From the NCBI GenBank assembly GCA_934489015.1, contig CAKSSN010000022.1:1-42328 (forward strand): a DNA stretch of 42,328 nucleotides, in the 5' to 3' direction. Of this stretch, positions 6,862 through 16,571 are shown one piece after another. A model generated the notes under the pieces. It did no database searches, had not been told where the DNA came from, and saw only the letters and a list, made by a program, of their open reading frames with translations. Each line of letters starts with the position of its first letter. Position 1 is the first letter of the stretch. Source of the DNA: an uncultured Clostridia bacterium. GTDB lineage: Bacteria; Bacillota; Clostridia; UBA1381. Made by a program: the position numbers and the translations under genes.

Positions 6862-8250
6862 ATGAAAAAAATAGCACTTATTTTAGCAATGACTATGTCG
6901 GCCGGTATGTTTGCCGGTTGCGGTCAGACAGCGAAAGAGGTTGCAGATGACGGAAAAATACATATCACCGTAAGCGATTTTCCGACTAATGCAAATCCTA
7001 CTGCACAAGAATTGCAGCAATCAGACTTTGATCGGTTCATGGAGGCTAATCCCGATGTTGCTGTTGAGGGAGATCAATACGCATATTCTGTCGATACATT
7101 TTTGCCTTTGGTAAACAGCGGAAAAATCCCGACCTTGTACAAAACATGGTTTACCGAGATTGATAAAATTATTGATTCGGGCTACGCTGCTGACATAACT
7201 GCGGCTGCAACTAAATATGGTTATGATGAAATGTTTGAAGATAATATTGCTGATTTAATGAAAAAGGATGGCAAGATATACGGCATACCGAATTCGGTAT
7301 ATACGATGGGACTCGACGTAAACAGAAAGCTTTTTGAGGAAGCAGGTCTTCTTGATGAAAACGGGGTGCCTATCGTACCGCAAACATGGGATGAATTGGT
7401 TAAGACAGCTGTTACAATAAAGCAAAAGACAGGTAAAGCCGGTTTTGCGATTCCTACAACTCAAAACTATGGCGGCTGGAATTTTATGAACATTGCATGG
7501 TCGTATGGCGGCAACTTTATGGAGGTAAGGGATGACAAGCCTTATGCAATCTTTAATAATGAGGGAGTTATAAAGGCATTTGAACTGATTTACGATATGA
7601 AGTGGAAGTATAATGTTCTTCCTGAAAACACCTTCCTTTCTGCTGTGAATGTGCAGGAACTGTTTGGCACATATAATTCAGCAATGAATATAGCGTCTGC
7701 TCCGGCGGGTGCACTTACTGCAACTTATAAAATGTCAAAGGATGACATTGCACATTTTGCTTCTCCGGCCGGCCCGGCAGGACGTTATGCGCTTTTAGGC
7801 GGTGAGGTATGGTTTATCAAACCTGATGCAACTGAAGAGGAAATTGACGCTTGTCTTAGATATTTGAAATTTAAAGGTATTGATAATGTAATTACAGAAT
7901 CAGCAGAAAAGTCTCTGAGAGAAAGTCTTGCCAACAGTGTTGAAAATGGATATCCGGTAATTTCAAAAGGGATGGGATATCCGATGTATAAGCTTGATGG
8001 AGAAAGACAAAAACAGATAAATAAAATTTATGCGGATTATCAGAATGTAAATCCTGATTTGTATAATGCGGTTACGGATGATATGATTATACGTGCTGAA
8101 GAACCGTATAAGGCTCAGGAGTTATATAAAGCTATTGACGGCATTTTGCAGGAAATTTTAGTAAATAAAAACGCAGATATTCCGGCACTGGTTGCACAGG
8201 CAGAAAAGGATTTCCAACACAATCATTTTGATAATTATGAAATTAAATAA
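6862..8250 (+). CDS. Sugar ABC transporter solute-binding lipoprotein
   Basis: This 462-residue protein begins with a lipoprotein signal, with lipobox FAGC placing the lipidated Cys at position 20. The mature part has the family 1 extracellular binding-protein layout: an early DRFMEANPDV strand-helix unit, hinge strands such as KIYGIPNSVYTMGLDVN, and PQTWDELVKTA, all typical of COG1653 oligosaccharide binders. It would capture imported oligosaccharides on the outer face of the membrane and deliver them to the two permeases encoded next. The start is set by an AAGGAGG ribosome site. It is the first gene of the operon, behind the promoter at 6775-6803. A hairpin at 8275-8307 separates it from the permeases, a usual way of keeping binding protein in excess. 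Confidence 0.93.
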   Translation: MKKIALILAMTMSAGMFAGCGQTAKEVADDGKIHITVSDFPTNANPTAQELQQSDFDRFMEANPDVAVEGDQYAYSVDTFLPLVNSGKIPTLYKTWFTEIDKIIDSGYAADITAAATKYGYDEMFEDNIADLMKKDGKIYGIPNSVYTMGLDVNRKLFEEAGLLDENGVPIVPQTWDELVKTAVTIKQKTGKAGFAIPTTQNYGGWNFMNIAWSYGGNFMEVRDDKPYAIFNNEGVIKAFELIYDMKWKYNVLPENTFLSAVNVQELFGTYNSAMNIASAPAGALTATYKMSKDDIAHFASPAGPAGRYALLGGEVWFIKPDATEEEIDACLRYLKFKGIDNVITESAEKSLRESLANSVENGYPVISKGMGYPMYKLDGERQKQINKIYADYQNVNPDLYNAVTDDMIIRAEEPYKAQELYKAIDGILQEILVNKNADIPALVAQAEKDFQHNHFDNYEIK

Positions 8251-8274
8251 AATTTTAATGCTTAGTTGATGCTT

Positions 8275-8307
8275 AAAACGCTGCAGCATACCTTGTTCCG
8301 GCGTTTT
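8275..8307 (+). other. Intercistronic hairpin between binding protein and permease
   Basis: AAAACGC (8275-8281) pairs perfectly with GCGTTTT (8301-8307). No T-run follows, so it is not a classic terminator. Hairpins at this place in sugar ABC operons often protect the upstream mRNA and lift binding-protein levels. It also argues that the permease starts downstream at 8338 and not at an in-frame ATG further up. Confidence 0.5.
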
Positions 8308-8337
8308 ACAGACAACTATATAAAGAAAGGGACAAAG

Positions 8338-9252
8338 ATGTTAAAGCGAAATTTTAACAGAGGACTGAACAAAAGTCCGGTCAGATTAAAAAAAGTTGAT
8401 ATGGCAGCATGGATTTTATGTGTACCCTTTATATTCGGTCTGTATTTTTTTCAAATAAGACCGATTATAATAGGGCTGTCATATTCATTCTGTGAAATGA
8501 AGGGATTTTCACCGATAGGCTTTGCGGGACTTGATAATTTTATAAGCGTTATCAGAGATACTGCGTTCATTAAAACTTTGATTAACACGGTGATGTATAC
8601 AGTTTGGTCGCTTGTTATAGGCTTTTGGGTGCCTATATTTGTGGCTGTAATTGTAAATGAATTGGTACATTTTCGAGGAACTCTTAAAGTGATGATGTAT
8701 CTGCCGTGCATTGTTCCGAGTCTTGCGGCTTCGCTTATATGGTACTTTTTTTATCAGCCCGGTCAGGCAGGTGTATTAAATCAGGTGATTTTAATGTTTG
8801 GCGGAGAACCGCAGGTATGGCTTCAGGATAAAAATCTTGTTATCCCTCTTATTATAATTTCAATGACGTGGAGGGGGTTTGGCAGTACGGTTGTATTCTA
8901 TCTTGCGGCACTTCAGGGAATAAATCAAGAGCTTTATGAAGCTGCAAGGATAGACGGTGCCGGCATAATAAAAAGAGCTAAAACAATTACGCTGCCGCAT
9001 CTTGCACCTATTGCACTTTTGATGTTTGTAAAGCAAATCATAGGTATTTTTCAAATACAGTCAGAACCTATGCTGATGACCGGCGGGGGTCCTAACGGTG
9101 CATCGCTGAGCCTGAATCTACAGTCGTATTATTATATGTTTAATTACTTCCAGACAGAAAGAGCACTTGCGCTGGGAACAATAACTTTTGTCATACTTAT
9201 GATAGCGAATATTTTCTATTTCAGGATTGAAAAGAAACTGGAAATATATTAA
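8338..9252 (+). CDS. Sugar ABC transporter permease 1 (UgpA/LacF type)
   Basis: This 304-residue membrane protein has six predicted helices. The ABC-2 subunit (EAA) loop is visible as YEAARIDGAGIIKRAKTITL, the site that docks the ATPase. The GGGPNGAS motif near the end is typical of UgpA/MalF-like sugar permeases. The start at 8338 is chosen because it has AAGAAAGGGA just upstream and leaves MLKRNFNRG as a basic cytoplasmic N-terminus. An in-frame ATG at 8266 would add 24 residues encoded by the hairpin region. It pairs with the permease encoded next. No ATP-binding subunit is present in the window, so a shared MsmK/MalK-type ATPase encoded elsewhere is expected. Confidence 0.93.
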   Translation: MLKRNFNRGLNKSPVRLKKVDMAAWILCVPFIFGLYFFQIRPIIIGLSYSFCEMKGFSPIGFAGLDNFISVIRDTAFIKTLINTVMYTVWSLVIGFWVPIFVAVIVNELVHFRGTLKVMMYLPCIVPSLAASLIWYFFYQPGQAGVLNQVILMFGGEPQVWLQDKNLVIPLIIISMTWRGFGSTVVFYLAALQGINQELYEAARIDGAGIIKRAKTITLPHLAPIALLMFVKQIIGIFQIQSEPMLMTGGGPNGASLSLNLQSYYYMFNYFQTERALALGTITFVILMIANIFYFRIEKKLEIY

Positions 9253-9279
9253 TTATTTAATGGGAGGATAAAATTAAAA

Positions 9280-10176
9280 ATGAGAGCATTCACAAAAAAG
9301 AGTAACGGAATTATTTCTTCTATTGAATTAAAAAATCGTAAAACACAGATTTTATACTGGTGTATGTTTTTGATATGTCTTGTTTTAGCTTTGATATGTG
9401 TTTTACCGGTTATATGGATTATGTTTTCGAGCCTGAAGGATATTTCGGAATTTTATAGCAGCCCTCCGACTATTATTCCAAAGACTTTTCAGCCTGAAAA
9501 AATTTTGATTTCTTGGGAGCAGTTGAAATTAGGTTCATATCTTCGAAATACACTTATTATTGCTGCCGGAAGAATTATATTCTGTATAGTCGGTACAGGA
9601 CTTGCGGGATATGTCTTGTCAAGACTTAAGCCAAAAGGAACAGGCGGCATGATGAGAATACTTCTGTGGTCTATGATGTTGCCGGGAAGTGTGAGTCTTG
9701 TGGCCGGATATTTACAGGCGGTAGACTTTCCGTATTTACATATCAACTTTACCAATAATTTTACATACTTCTGGTTAGGCGCATTGGGAAATGCTTATTA
9801 TGCACTTTTGTTTAAGAGTTTTTTTGATTCGATTTCGGAATCGCTTGTGGAAGCGGCAAAAATTGATGGCTGTCAGGAACTTGGAATATTTTTCAGGATA
9901 ATAATGCCGCTCAGCATACCCATTGTGGTTGTAATCGGAATATTCACCTTTAATGATTCGTGGTCAGACTTTCTTATGCCGTATCTTTTATTGAAGGATG
10001 AATCACTTAAAACAATAAGTCAGCTTATCTTTTCCATAAAAATGAGCGGTTCTCAGGTATCGCAGGATATATACCTGGTAATGGTTATGATGAGTATGAT
10101 TCCTCCGCTTATTATATTCCTGATATTTAATAAGCACATTATGAACGGCATAAATATTGGTGGTGTAAAAGGATAA
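9280..10176 (+). CDS. Sugar ABC transporter permease 2 (UgpE/LacG type)
   Basis: This 298-residue protein has six predicted helices and the EAA loop VEAAKIDGCQELGIFFRIIM, which contacts the ATPase. An FNDSWSDFLMPYLLL stretch follows in the place where this family has FxxxWNxFLxPL. It forms the second half of the membrane channel of the oligosaccharide importer. A GGGAGG ribosome site lies before the ATG, and the gene follows its partner after 27 bp. Only 37 bp separate it from the exported SLH protein at 10214, with no terminator, so import and surface genes are likely co-transcribed. Confidence 0.93.
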   Translation: MRAFTKKSNGIISSIELKNRKTQILYWCMFLICLVLALICVLPVIWIMFSSLKDISEFYSSPPTIIPKTFQPEKILISWEQLKLGSYLRNTLIIAAGRIIFCIVGTGLAGYVLSRLKPKGTGGMMRILLWSMMLPGSVSLVAGYLQAVDFPYLHINFTNNFTYFWLGALGNAYYALLFKSFFDSISESLVEAAKIDGCQELGIFFRIIMPLSIPIVVVIGIFTFNDSWSDFLMPYLLLKDESLKTISQLIFSIKMSGSQVSQDIYLVMVMMSMIPPLIIFLIFNKHIMNGINIGGVKG

Positions 10177-10213
10177 TATACAATATTATAAAAAAAGAAA
10201 CGGGAGGATTAGT

Positions 10214-11863
10214 ATGAAAAAATTATTAATGATAATCTTGGTATTATTAGCAATGAATTTTTGCACTGTTTCGGCAGAAAGTACGGTCGACGATGTTCGG
10301 ATAGCGGACGGAACGGTAATTATAGAAGGCACTGCAGATAAGGAGTTGGCGAGAGTAGGCATAGTTGTCATTCCGAATGCGGCACAAAAAAACGCTGAAA
10401 ATGTAACTGCTGTTGGTGAGACTGTTTCCGGAGAGGATAGAAAATTTGCCATAACCTTTAAGACCGAGGGAGAAAAAACACTCTGGAACGACGGCGACTG
10501 TACAGTATACATAAGAGTAAAGGGTGCGGAAGGTACTTCTAAAAATTTTTACTATTATTCGGAAAATGGAAAGAATAGTGAAATTAGCGATTTTATAAAC
10601 GCAGAGGCAAAACGCATCGCAATGCTTGATAAAAATGATGCGGGATATAAAACCTTTAAAGAAATCGGAATAAGAGTTGACGCATTAACGGCAGAGCAAA
10701 TGCCACAGCTTGTTGAAACGGTGTCCGGAAGTCTTACATCCGGTATGGGGGAGGAAAGCTTTGTTACTGCTATGAATAAAGGCATTTTGGCGGTGCTTAT
10801 AAAAGAGAATGGAAGGGAAGATGCAATAAAATCTCTTATGGCTGTTGCTTTTGATGACTTTATGGGGCTTGACGAAGGGAAAAAGACTTGGCTTAGTACT
10901 GCATTGATACAAAACGGACCGTACAGCAGTGCAGAGATTATGGATAATGCTTATCTCAAGGTGCAGATATTGTATTCGATAAATTATGCACAGCATAGCG
11001 GATTGAGAGACCTTATCATCAATAATGAAGCAATACTTGGAATTGAGAATGAAGAAAAATATAAGAGCTTTTCAAAGCTTACACTTTTGGAAAGCGGAGC
11101 GGTTTGCGAGAAGCTTGCTGAACTTCTTTTGCCTCATAATACATACACATCTCAAACACTGATGAGTCATTTGACTACAGCACTGCCATCATCTTCCTAC
11201 TATTCGGGTGGTGCAAACGGAGGTACTTCTAACAGATATAATTCGTCCGGAGGCGGTAAAAGTTCAAATGACGGTCTTGCCGCAGTAACGACAACACCGC
11301 CTGCAAGCATAGGTTTAGGTGCTGCTGATTCGGCATTCGATGATCTTGCTTCTGTTTCATGGGCAACTGAGGCAATAAATGCCTTATATTCAAAAAACAT
11401 TATTAACGGTATCGGAGAAAGGAAATTTGAACCTGACCGTTCTGTAACCCGTGAAGAATTTATAACAATGCTTGTTAAAGCGGCGGAACTGAAAGCGTCT
11501 GATATAAGTATTGATTTTCGTGATGTAGAGGCAGGCGCATGGTATTACGATATGGTTAATATTGCATATATAAACGGTATTACCGAAGGAATCGGCGATG
11601 GATTGTTCGGAACGGGACTCAAAATCACCCGTGAAGATATGGCGGTTATGGTGCACAGAGTTTTTGCAACAAAAATATTAAATAAAAATATTGCTGTTCA
11701 GTTTACTGATTTTGATGATATTTCAGAATATGCCAAGGAAAGTGTCGGACAGCTTTGCGGAGCAGGAATTGTTTCGGGAATGACAGACGGAAGATTTGTA
11801 CCGAAGGGTGACACTACAAGAGCACAAGCTGCAGTAATATTGTATAAAGTATTAGGGGAGTGA
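10214..11863 (+). CDS. Exported protein with three SLH domains (cell-wall anchor)
   Basis: This 549-residue protein has a signal peptide (about residues 1-21, ending TVSA), an unrecognised mixed alpha/beta region (22-325), a low-complexity Ser/Gly/Asn linker (about 325-360, SSYYSGGANGG) and three S-layer homology repeats at about 375-430, 435-490 and 497-547. The repeats carry the family signatures FDD/FRD, ITREDMAVMV and TTRAQAAVILYKVL. SLH triplets bind pyruvylated secondary cell-wall polymers, so the N-terminal part is displayed on the surface. No catalytic domain is recognised. It could be a binding protein or a scaffold for the unanchored proteins encoded after it. The ribosome site is CGGGAGGA, and its TGA lies 11 bp before the next start. 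Confidence 0.88.
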   Translation: MKKLLMIILVLLAMNFCTVSAESTVDDVRIADGTVIIEGTADKELARVGIVVIPNAAQKNAENVTAVGETVSGEDRKFAITFKTEGEKTLWNDGDCTVYIRVKGAEGTSKNFYYYSENGKNSEISDFINAEAKRIAMLDKNDAGYKTFKEIGIRVDALTAEQMPQLVETVSGSLTSGMGEESFVTAMNKGILAVLIKENGREDAIKSLMAVAFDDFMGLDEGKKTWLSTALIQNGPYSSAEIMDNAYLKVQILYSINYAQHSGLRDLIINNEAILGIENEEKYKSFSKLTLLESGAVCEKLAELLLPHNTYTSQTLMSHLTTALPSSSYYSGGANGGTSNRYNSSGGGKSSNDGLAAVTTTPPASIGLGAADSAFDDLASVSWATEAINALYSKNIINGIGERKFEPDRSVTREEFITMLVKAAELKASDISIDFRDVEAGAWYYDMVNIAYINGITEGIGDGLFGTGLKITREDMAVMVHRVFATKILNKNIAVQFTDFDDISEYAKESVGQLCGAGIVSGMTDGRFVPKGDTTRAQAAVILYKVLGE

Positions 11864-11874
11864 GATGCAGGATT

Positions 11875-14403
11875 ATGAAAAAAAGATTGAAAATATTATG
11901 TACATATGTTTTATCAATAAGTATATTGCTGGCTAATAGCTTGTGCGTAATGGCAGCTGATAATTCAAAGAGCTGTCAGCAGGAAATCTCCGCCCTTACA
12001 GGCTTGGGCATTATAACAGGATATTCTGAAGCTGCATATGTTAACAGAAAGTCTATAACATATAACGATTTTCTTTCCTATGTTGTTAATGCGCGTTATG
12101 CCGGTGCGTTAAGCGGCAGTGCTTTGGATATAGCGAAAAGAGAAAATCTTATAGATGATGAGGACAACATAAAGAGTGCGTCTGCCGTTAACGCAGAAAT
12201 TGCAGTAAAAGCGGTTGTAAGAGCATTGGGATATGAACCGCTTATGAAGCTTGAAAATACTACGTATTTAAAAATAGCAACCGATATCGGATTATTGGAT
12301 GGAGTAACCATAAGAACCGGAGAAAAGCTTGATTCGGATAACATGCTAAAAATGCTTTACAATATGCTAGATGTAAAATTATTTGTCCGTGTAGGTATTA
12401 GCGATTCGTTTAAGCAGATTGATGCGACTGTTATTTCTAAATTCCACAAGATTAAAAAGGTGAGCGGGATTGTTACCGCGAATGAGTTTACCGGAATTTA
12501 TGCACAGGAAGAAAGTCGTGAAGGTCATGTCAGAATCGGTGAAACCTATTATGAAACAAATGGCGTTGATTACAATAATTTGCTTGGTATGAATGTTGAT
12601 GTGTACTACTATGATGACGACCTCATTTTAAAGTGTGTACTGCCGAAAGCGAACAAAAACGAAGAGATTGTTATAAGTGCTGACTTATTTGAAGATGTAA
12701 ATACTAATATAACTCAGATTAGATATTACAAAGAAGAAAGCTCGTCAAGACTTGTAACGAAGAATTTTAATACCGGTCTTAAGGTTGTTTATAATGGCAA
12801 GGTATATAAAAATTATAATGCATCTCTTTTTGATGTTGGAGAAGGAAATATAAGGATTTTGGATAATGACGGAGACGGGAAGTATGATTTTGCATTTATT
12901 ACGGATTACGAGCTTATATTCGTCAGCAAAGCAAATGCATCAACGCAGGTAATTTTCAGTGAATACGATTTACAACCGTGGACAGGCAATGAGCAGAATT
13001 TGAAAAAGCTTGACTTCTCACAGCTTAAATTAAATAAGGAATTATTTATATATCAGGATGGTAAGAAGACTGATTTTTCAGCAATAACGCAGAATGATGT
13101 TATTTTTATGGAGAGGAATGCAGATGCAACATTGCCGCTTGTAAAGCTGCACATTATAAGACAATCGCAGAACCTTGATGTTGATAGTATAAATTGGGCT
13201 GAAGGTGAAATAACATCAGAAAAAACAACCTATAAAATAAACAAAGATTATGCGGCGATCATAAACAGCGGAAGCGCAGATGCCGTCCGTCCTGAATTGG
13301 GATATACATATATATTCTTTTTTGACATGAACGGTAAAATAGCAGGCGCTGTCAAGACAGGAGCAGCAGGCGAAAATTATGTAGTGATTTATGGTATTGC
13401 CGAAAATGAGTCAGAGGATGAAATCATTATAAAATATGTGGACAGAGATAATGAACACCATAAAGCTGCCTTATCAAATAAAGTTAAGATAGGCAAGGAT
13501 ACGTACAAAAACAGTCAAGATGCAAAAGCTGCAGCGGACGCACTTTATGGACAGGTAGCCAGGCTTAAGCTTGACAAAGAAGGGAAAATCAAAACAATAG
13601 AAACAGCATCTCTTCAAGCATCAACAGATGCAAATGATACATTCAATTATGCTCAGAAGCAGACATTGCAGTATCGTTCGGGAGTAGGTACAGTCAGCTT
13701 TGGCGGTAAGTATTATGTTGACGGAGACACAATCATTTTTGCAACAACAAACAATACAAGTAAATATTCTGAGGATTGGTCAAAGGTAATGCTTTCGCGT
13801 GCGTATTTGCTTGATTACCAGTCATACACGATAACGCCTTATCTGATAGATGAATACGGCTATACAAAAATTATACTGCTTGAAGCGAGTACGGCACATA
13901 AAACATTAAACATTCTTGTTAGCGCTATTAATCAAGGGCTTGATAAGGATGATGTACCCGTAACAAATCTTTGCGGACCTGTAGGGAATATTGTAGAGCT
14001 GGCTGTTCCGGCACTTGACGAAAGTGTTTATGCAGGTATAAAAAAAGGTGATTATGTCAGTCTTTCAATAGACTATAAGGGAAATGCAACCAATGCTTCT
14101 AAAATATATACTCCACAGAATGGAATAAAATATGAAAGACCTGCCGACAGCAGCTTTTATTCCAGTTCTGTAAGGTATATGGGAACTCTTAATAAAATCA
14201 ATTACGGAGCAAAAAGAATGCAGCTTTATTGCGGACCAACGGCTGCTGTTAAAAATTTTGACCTGCAGTGGCTTGAACCGTCAATATATATTTATGAGGG
14301 TAAAACCGTTTCGATTGGAACATTAGATGATTTGGAAGTCGGAAATATGATGGTTATAACAACTTCATATGACAGACCGAGTGTAATTATAGTATACAAA
14401 TAA
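11875..14403 (+). CDS. Large exported protein with degenerate SLH-like N-terminus, function unknown
   Basis: This 842-residue protein starts MKKRLKILCTYVLSISILLA and has a signal peptide ending near AADN. Residues ~30-165 contain three degenerate SLH-like units (LGIITGYS, SITYNDFLSYVV, DSDNMLKMLYNML), a pattern found in clostridial surface proteins whose anchoring ability is uncertain. The rest, about 680 residues, is a string of beta-rich segments with no family I recognise. A DNDGDGKYDF stretch resembles a calcium-binding loop. The ATG at 11875 gives a classic signal peptide. A GTG at 11860 is in frame but overlaps the GGGGAG ribosome site. It sits between two clear surface proteins and probably acts outside the cell. 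Candidate roles are polymer binding or scaffolding; neither is shown by sequence. Confidence 0.75.
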   Translation: MKKRLKILCTYVLSISILLANSLCVMAADNSKSCQQEISALTGLGIITGYSEAAYVNRKSITYNDFLSYVVNARYAGALSGSALDIAKRENLIDDEDNIKSASAVNAEIAVKAVVRALGYEPLMKLENTTYLKIATDIGLLDGVTIRTGEKLDSDNMLKMLYNMLDVKLFVRVGISDSFKQIDATVISKFHKIKKVSGIVTANEFTGIYAQEESREGHVRIGETYYETNGVDYNNLLGMNVDVYYYDDDLILKCVLPKANKNEEIVISADLFEDVNTNITQIRYYKEESSSRLVTKNFNTGLKVVYNGKVYKNYNASLFDVGEGNIRILDNDGDGKYDFAFITDYELIFVSKANASTQVIFSEYDLQPWTGNEQNLKKLDFSQLKLNKELFIYQDGKKTDFSAITQNDVIFMERNADATLPLVKLHIIRQSQNLDVDSINWAEGEITSEKTTYKINKDYAAIINSGSADAVRPELGYTYIFFFDMNGKIAGAVKTGAAGENYVVIYGIAENESEDEIIIKYVDRDNEHHKAALSNKVKIGKDTYKNSQDAKAAADALYGQVARLKLDKEGKIKTIETASLQASTDANDTFNYAQKQTLQYRSGVGTVSFGGKYYVDGDTIIFATTNNTSKYSEDWSKVMLSRAYLLDYQSYTITPYLIDEYGYTKIILLEASTAHKTLNILVSAINQGLDKDDVPVTNLCGPVGNIVELAVPALDESVYAGIKKGDYVSLSIDYKGNATNASKIYTPQNGIKYERPADSSFYSSSVRYMGTLNKINYGAKRMQLYCGPTAAVKNFDLQWLEPSIYIYEGKTVSIGTLDDLEVGNMMVITTSYDRPSVIIVYK

Positions 14404-14420
14404 GGGGGAGGTAATACTGT

Positions 14421-16388
14421 ATGAGAATTAAAAAGACAGTGATTATGGCTCTTGTGCTGACCTTGCTTACATCGGCACTGCCTGCATATGCAAGGCTTGT
14501 TGTTACAACAACAGAGGCACCACAGGGCTGGAGCTTTGTATATAACGAAAATGCAACTACCGCAAATTCTGCTGCAGGGATAAGCAGTGACGAGTCGAGA
14601 ACAGGCAAAAAATCTCTCAATATGGGAACAACTCTCACCTATACGAGTGCCGGAAGTGTTGAAGCATGTTACCCTTTGCCTGATAATGCAGGAGCGGGGA
14701 ACTATACGCTTACGCTATATATAAAGGGAGACTATGCAAAAACAGCGATTTATGCAGGCGTGGGAGTCAATACTTCGATTAGCGAAACGTTATTCCGTTT
14801 TACTGAAACAACAGATGGAGAATGGAAAAAATACGAAAAAACCATTGCATATAAAGGTGAGGAAGCTCTGAAAATAAAGATAGTCAAGGGTGCGGATAAT
14901 GTTTACATTGATGATGTTTCGATGAAAAGCGGGGATACTGAGCTTATAGAAAACGGCGGCTTTGAGAATATGTCGGTCAACTCTGTTTCCTCAATCGTAA
15001 CTGAGCCGGCAACGCAAAATCCGTCTCAAAGCGGGATAGCGTCATCAGAAGCTGCAGATATGCCGAAGAATTTTATAACTTATACAGGTTCTGAACTGAC
15101 GCTGTCGTGGATAAATCCTGAAAAAAGCATTGAGAAGGTGCGTTTGTATGAGGTTATTTCAGGAATCACCTCTCTCATAACCGATGAACTTCCGACAGAT
15201 TCGGGAGAAGTTGTTAATTATGTACTTCCCAAAGAAAAAGAAAACAGAAACTTCCGCCTTGTATTTACATATACTGATGAGTCAGTCAGACAGTATGTGT
15301 TCGGAAATAATATAACGCCAAAAACACAAATTCAAGGATGGAATGTTGCATATAACGCAGGTGTTGACGGCAAAGAAAATGAGCTTTTGCCGATGAGTGT
15401 AAGCCTTGACCGTACCCAAAAGCACGGCGCAGCCGCAGCGGTAAAAATCAGCTCTAATGCTCAGAAGCTTAAAGAGGGAAGTGTTGTGATATCTCAGCCG
15501 GTTTCGCTCAGTGCTGATAAGACATATATGCTTTATATGTGGGAAAAGGTACAGGGAACGGCAGAATATGCTGTGAAATGCGGTGAGACTTCTCTTACCC
15601 CCTCGTTTGTCAGGGAGGAAAACGGCTACAAGTTAAACAGCTATCGTATAACCGAACCGGGTGCAGACATTTCTATAACCTTTACAAAGAGAAACGAGGC
15701 TGTCTGGCTTGACGATATCGAGCTTTACGCCTTTGAAAACGGTAATCCGACAGGAGAAAATCTTATTACAAACGGAGATTTTGAAACCGGAATTGCTGTC
15801 GGAATTGCTTTGCCTGTAAGTAATATAAATGCAGAGACTTTGGAAAATGCTGTAAAATTGAGCTGGACAAATCCTGATGCCGAATACCGGGCGACTGAGG
15901 TTTACCGAAAGGAAGGGCAGAATTGGGTCAAGTGTGCAATTCTGAACAAAGGAACACAAAGTGTTACAATAGGTAATCTTCAGCAGGATATAACATATGA
16001 ATTTGCTGTCTCGACAAAAAATGCCGAATTGAATGATTCTGCAATCGGTACAGTATCGGCTGTGCCTAAGGGTCCGGCGGTTGTGATTGATGATGTAATA
16101 ATCACCGGGCAAGCTAACGGTGTATACAGCATAAAAAGAACAATAAATAACAACTATGCGGGCAATGATTATAAGGCTGAATTGATTGCGGCACTGGTTG
16201 AAAACGGTATAATAACAAAAATAGAATCAAGCGGAAGTGTTACGGTAGCGGAGAACGACAAAAAAACACTTTACCTGACACTTGACGCAGGAGGTGCAAA
16301 TCCCGCGAACAGCAGTATTCAGATTTATACGTGGGATGAGCTTTTCGGAAAAGATATTTTAATTTCTTGTGAGGCATACAGCCTTTAA
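14421..16388 (+). CDS. Exported non-catalytic protein, two binding-domain/FN3-like units
   Basis: This 655-residue protein has a signal peptide ending in PAYA near residue 25. Residues ~30-185 look like a jelly-roll carbohydrate-binding module of CBM4/9 type, with the strand signatures GKKSLNMG, YIDDVSM and ENGGFEN. A fibronectin-III-like domain follows (LSWINPEKSIEKVRLYE, about 225-290). The pair is repeated: a second binding domain (~305-460, VWLDDIELYAF, TNGDFETG) and second FN3-like domain (~470-555, LSWTNPD). The last ~95 residues form a beta domain of a type seen at the end of other clostridial surface proteins. No catalytic domain is seen. The role is probably polysaccharide binding at the surface. 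The ribosome site AAGGGGGAGG directly follows the previous stop. Confidence 0.8.
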   Translation: MRIKKTVIMALVLTLLTSALPAYARLVVTTTEAPQGWSFVYNENATTANSAAGISSDESRTGKKSLNMGTTLTYTSAGSVEACYPLPDNAGAGNYTLTLYIKGDYAKTAIYAGVGVNTSISETLFRFTETTDGEWKKYEKTIAYKGEEALKIKIVKGADNVYIDDVSMKSGDTELIENGGFENMSVNSVSSIVTEPATQNPSQSGIASSEAADMPKNFITYTGSELTLSWINPEKSIEKVRLYEVISGITSLITDELPTDSGEVVNYVLPKEKENRNFRLVFTYTDESVRQYVFGNNITPKTQIQGWNVAYNAGVDGKENELLPMSVSLDRTQKHGAAAAVKISSNAQKLKEGSVVISQPVSLSADKTYMLYMWEKVQGTAEYAVKCGETSLTPSFVREENGYKLNSYRITEPGADISITFTKRNEAVWLDDIELYAFENGNPTGENLITNGDFETGIAVGIALPVSNINAETLENAVKLSWTNPDAEYRATEVYRKEGQNWVKCAILNKGTQSVTIGNLQQDITYEFAVSTKNAELNDSAIGTVSAVPKGPAVVIDDVIITGQANGVYSIKRTINNNYAGNDYKAELIAALVENGIITKIESSGSVTVAENDKKTLYLTLDAGGANPANSSIQIYTWDELFGKDILISCEAYSL

Positions 16389-16571
16389 AGCTTATCCGAA
16401 AGGATAGATTGTGTTAATAAGCAGTTGGGAATCAATGTTACTGCCGGAATATCAGCATTATGCTTTTTTATAAAGACCGCCCTGCTTTATAATAGCTTAA
16501 TGAGGATATTATCGGGTAGGATATAACCCTATATCTGCTTAAAATAAAATTTACAAGGAGGAAATAAGAAA

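Noticed and set aside
10186..10512. Minus-strand frame over the start of the SLH protein
   Set aside because: Low-complexity Ser/Thr/Ala/Phe translation antisense to a signal peptide gene with a clear ribosome site and SLH repeats.
16480..16495. TTTATAAT as a promoter -10 before the 956-residue protein
   Set aside because: No acceptable -35 box lies 16-18 bp upstream, so the gene is treated as part of the operon transcript. An internal promoter cannot be excluded.
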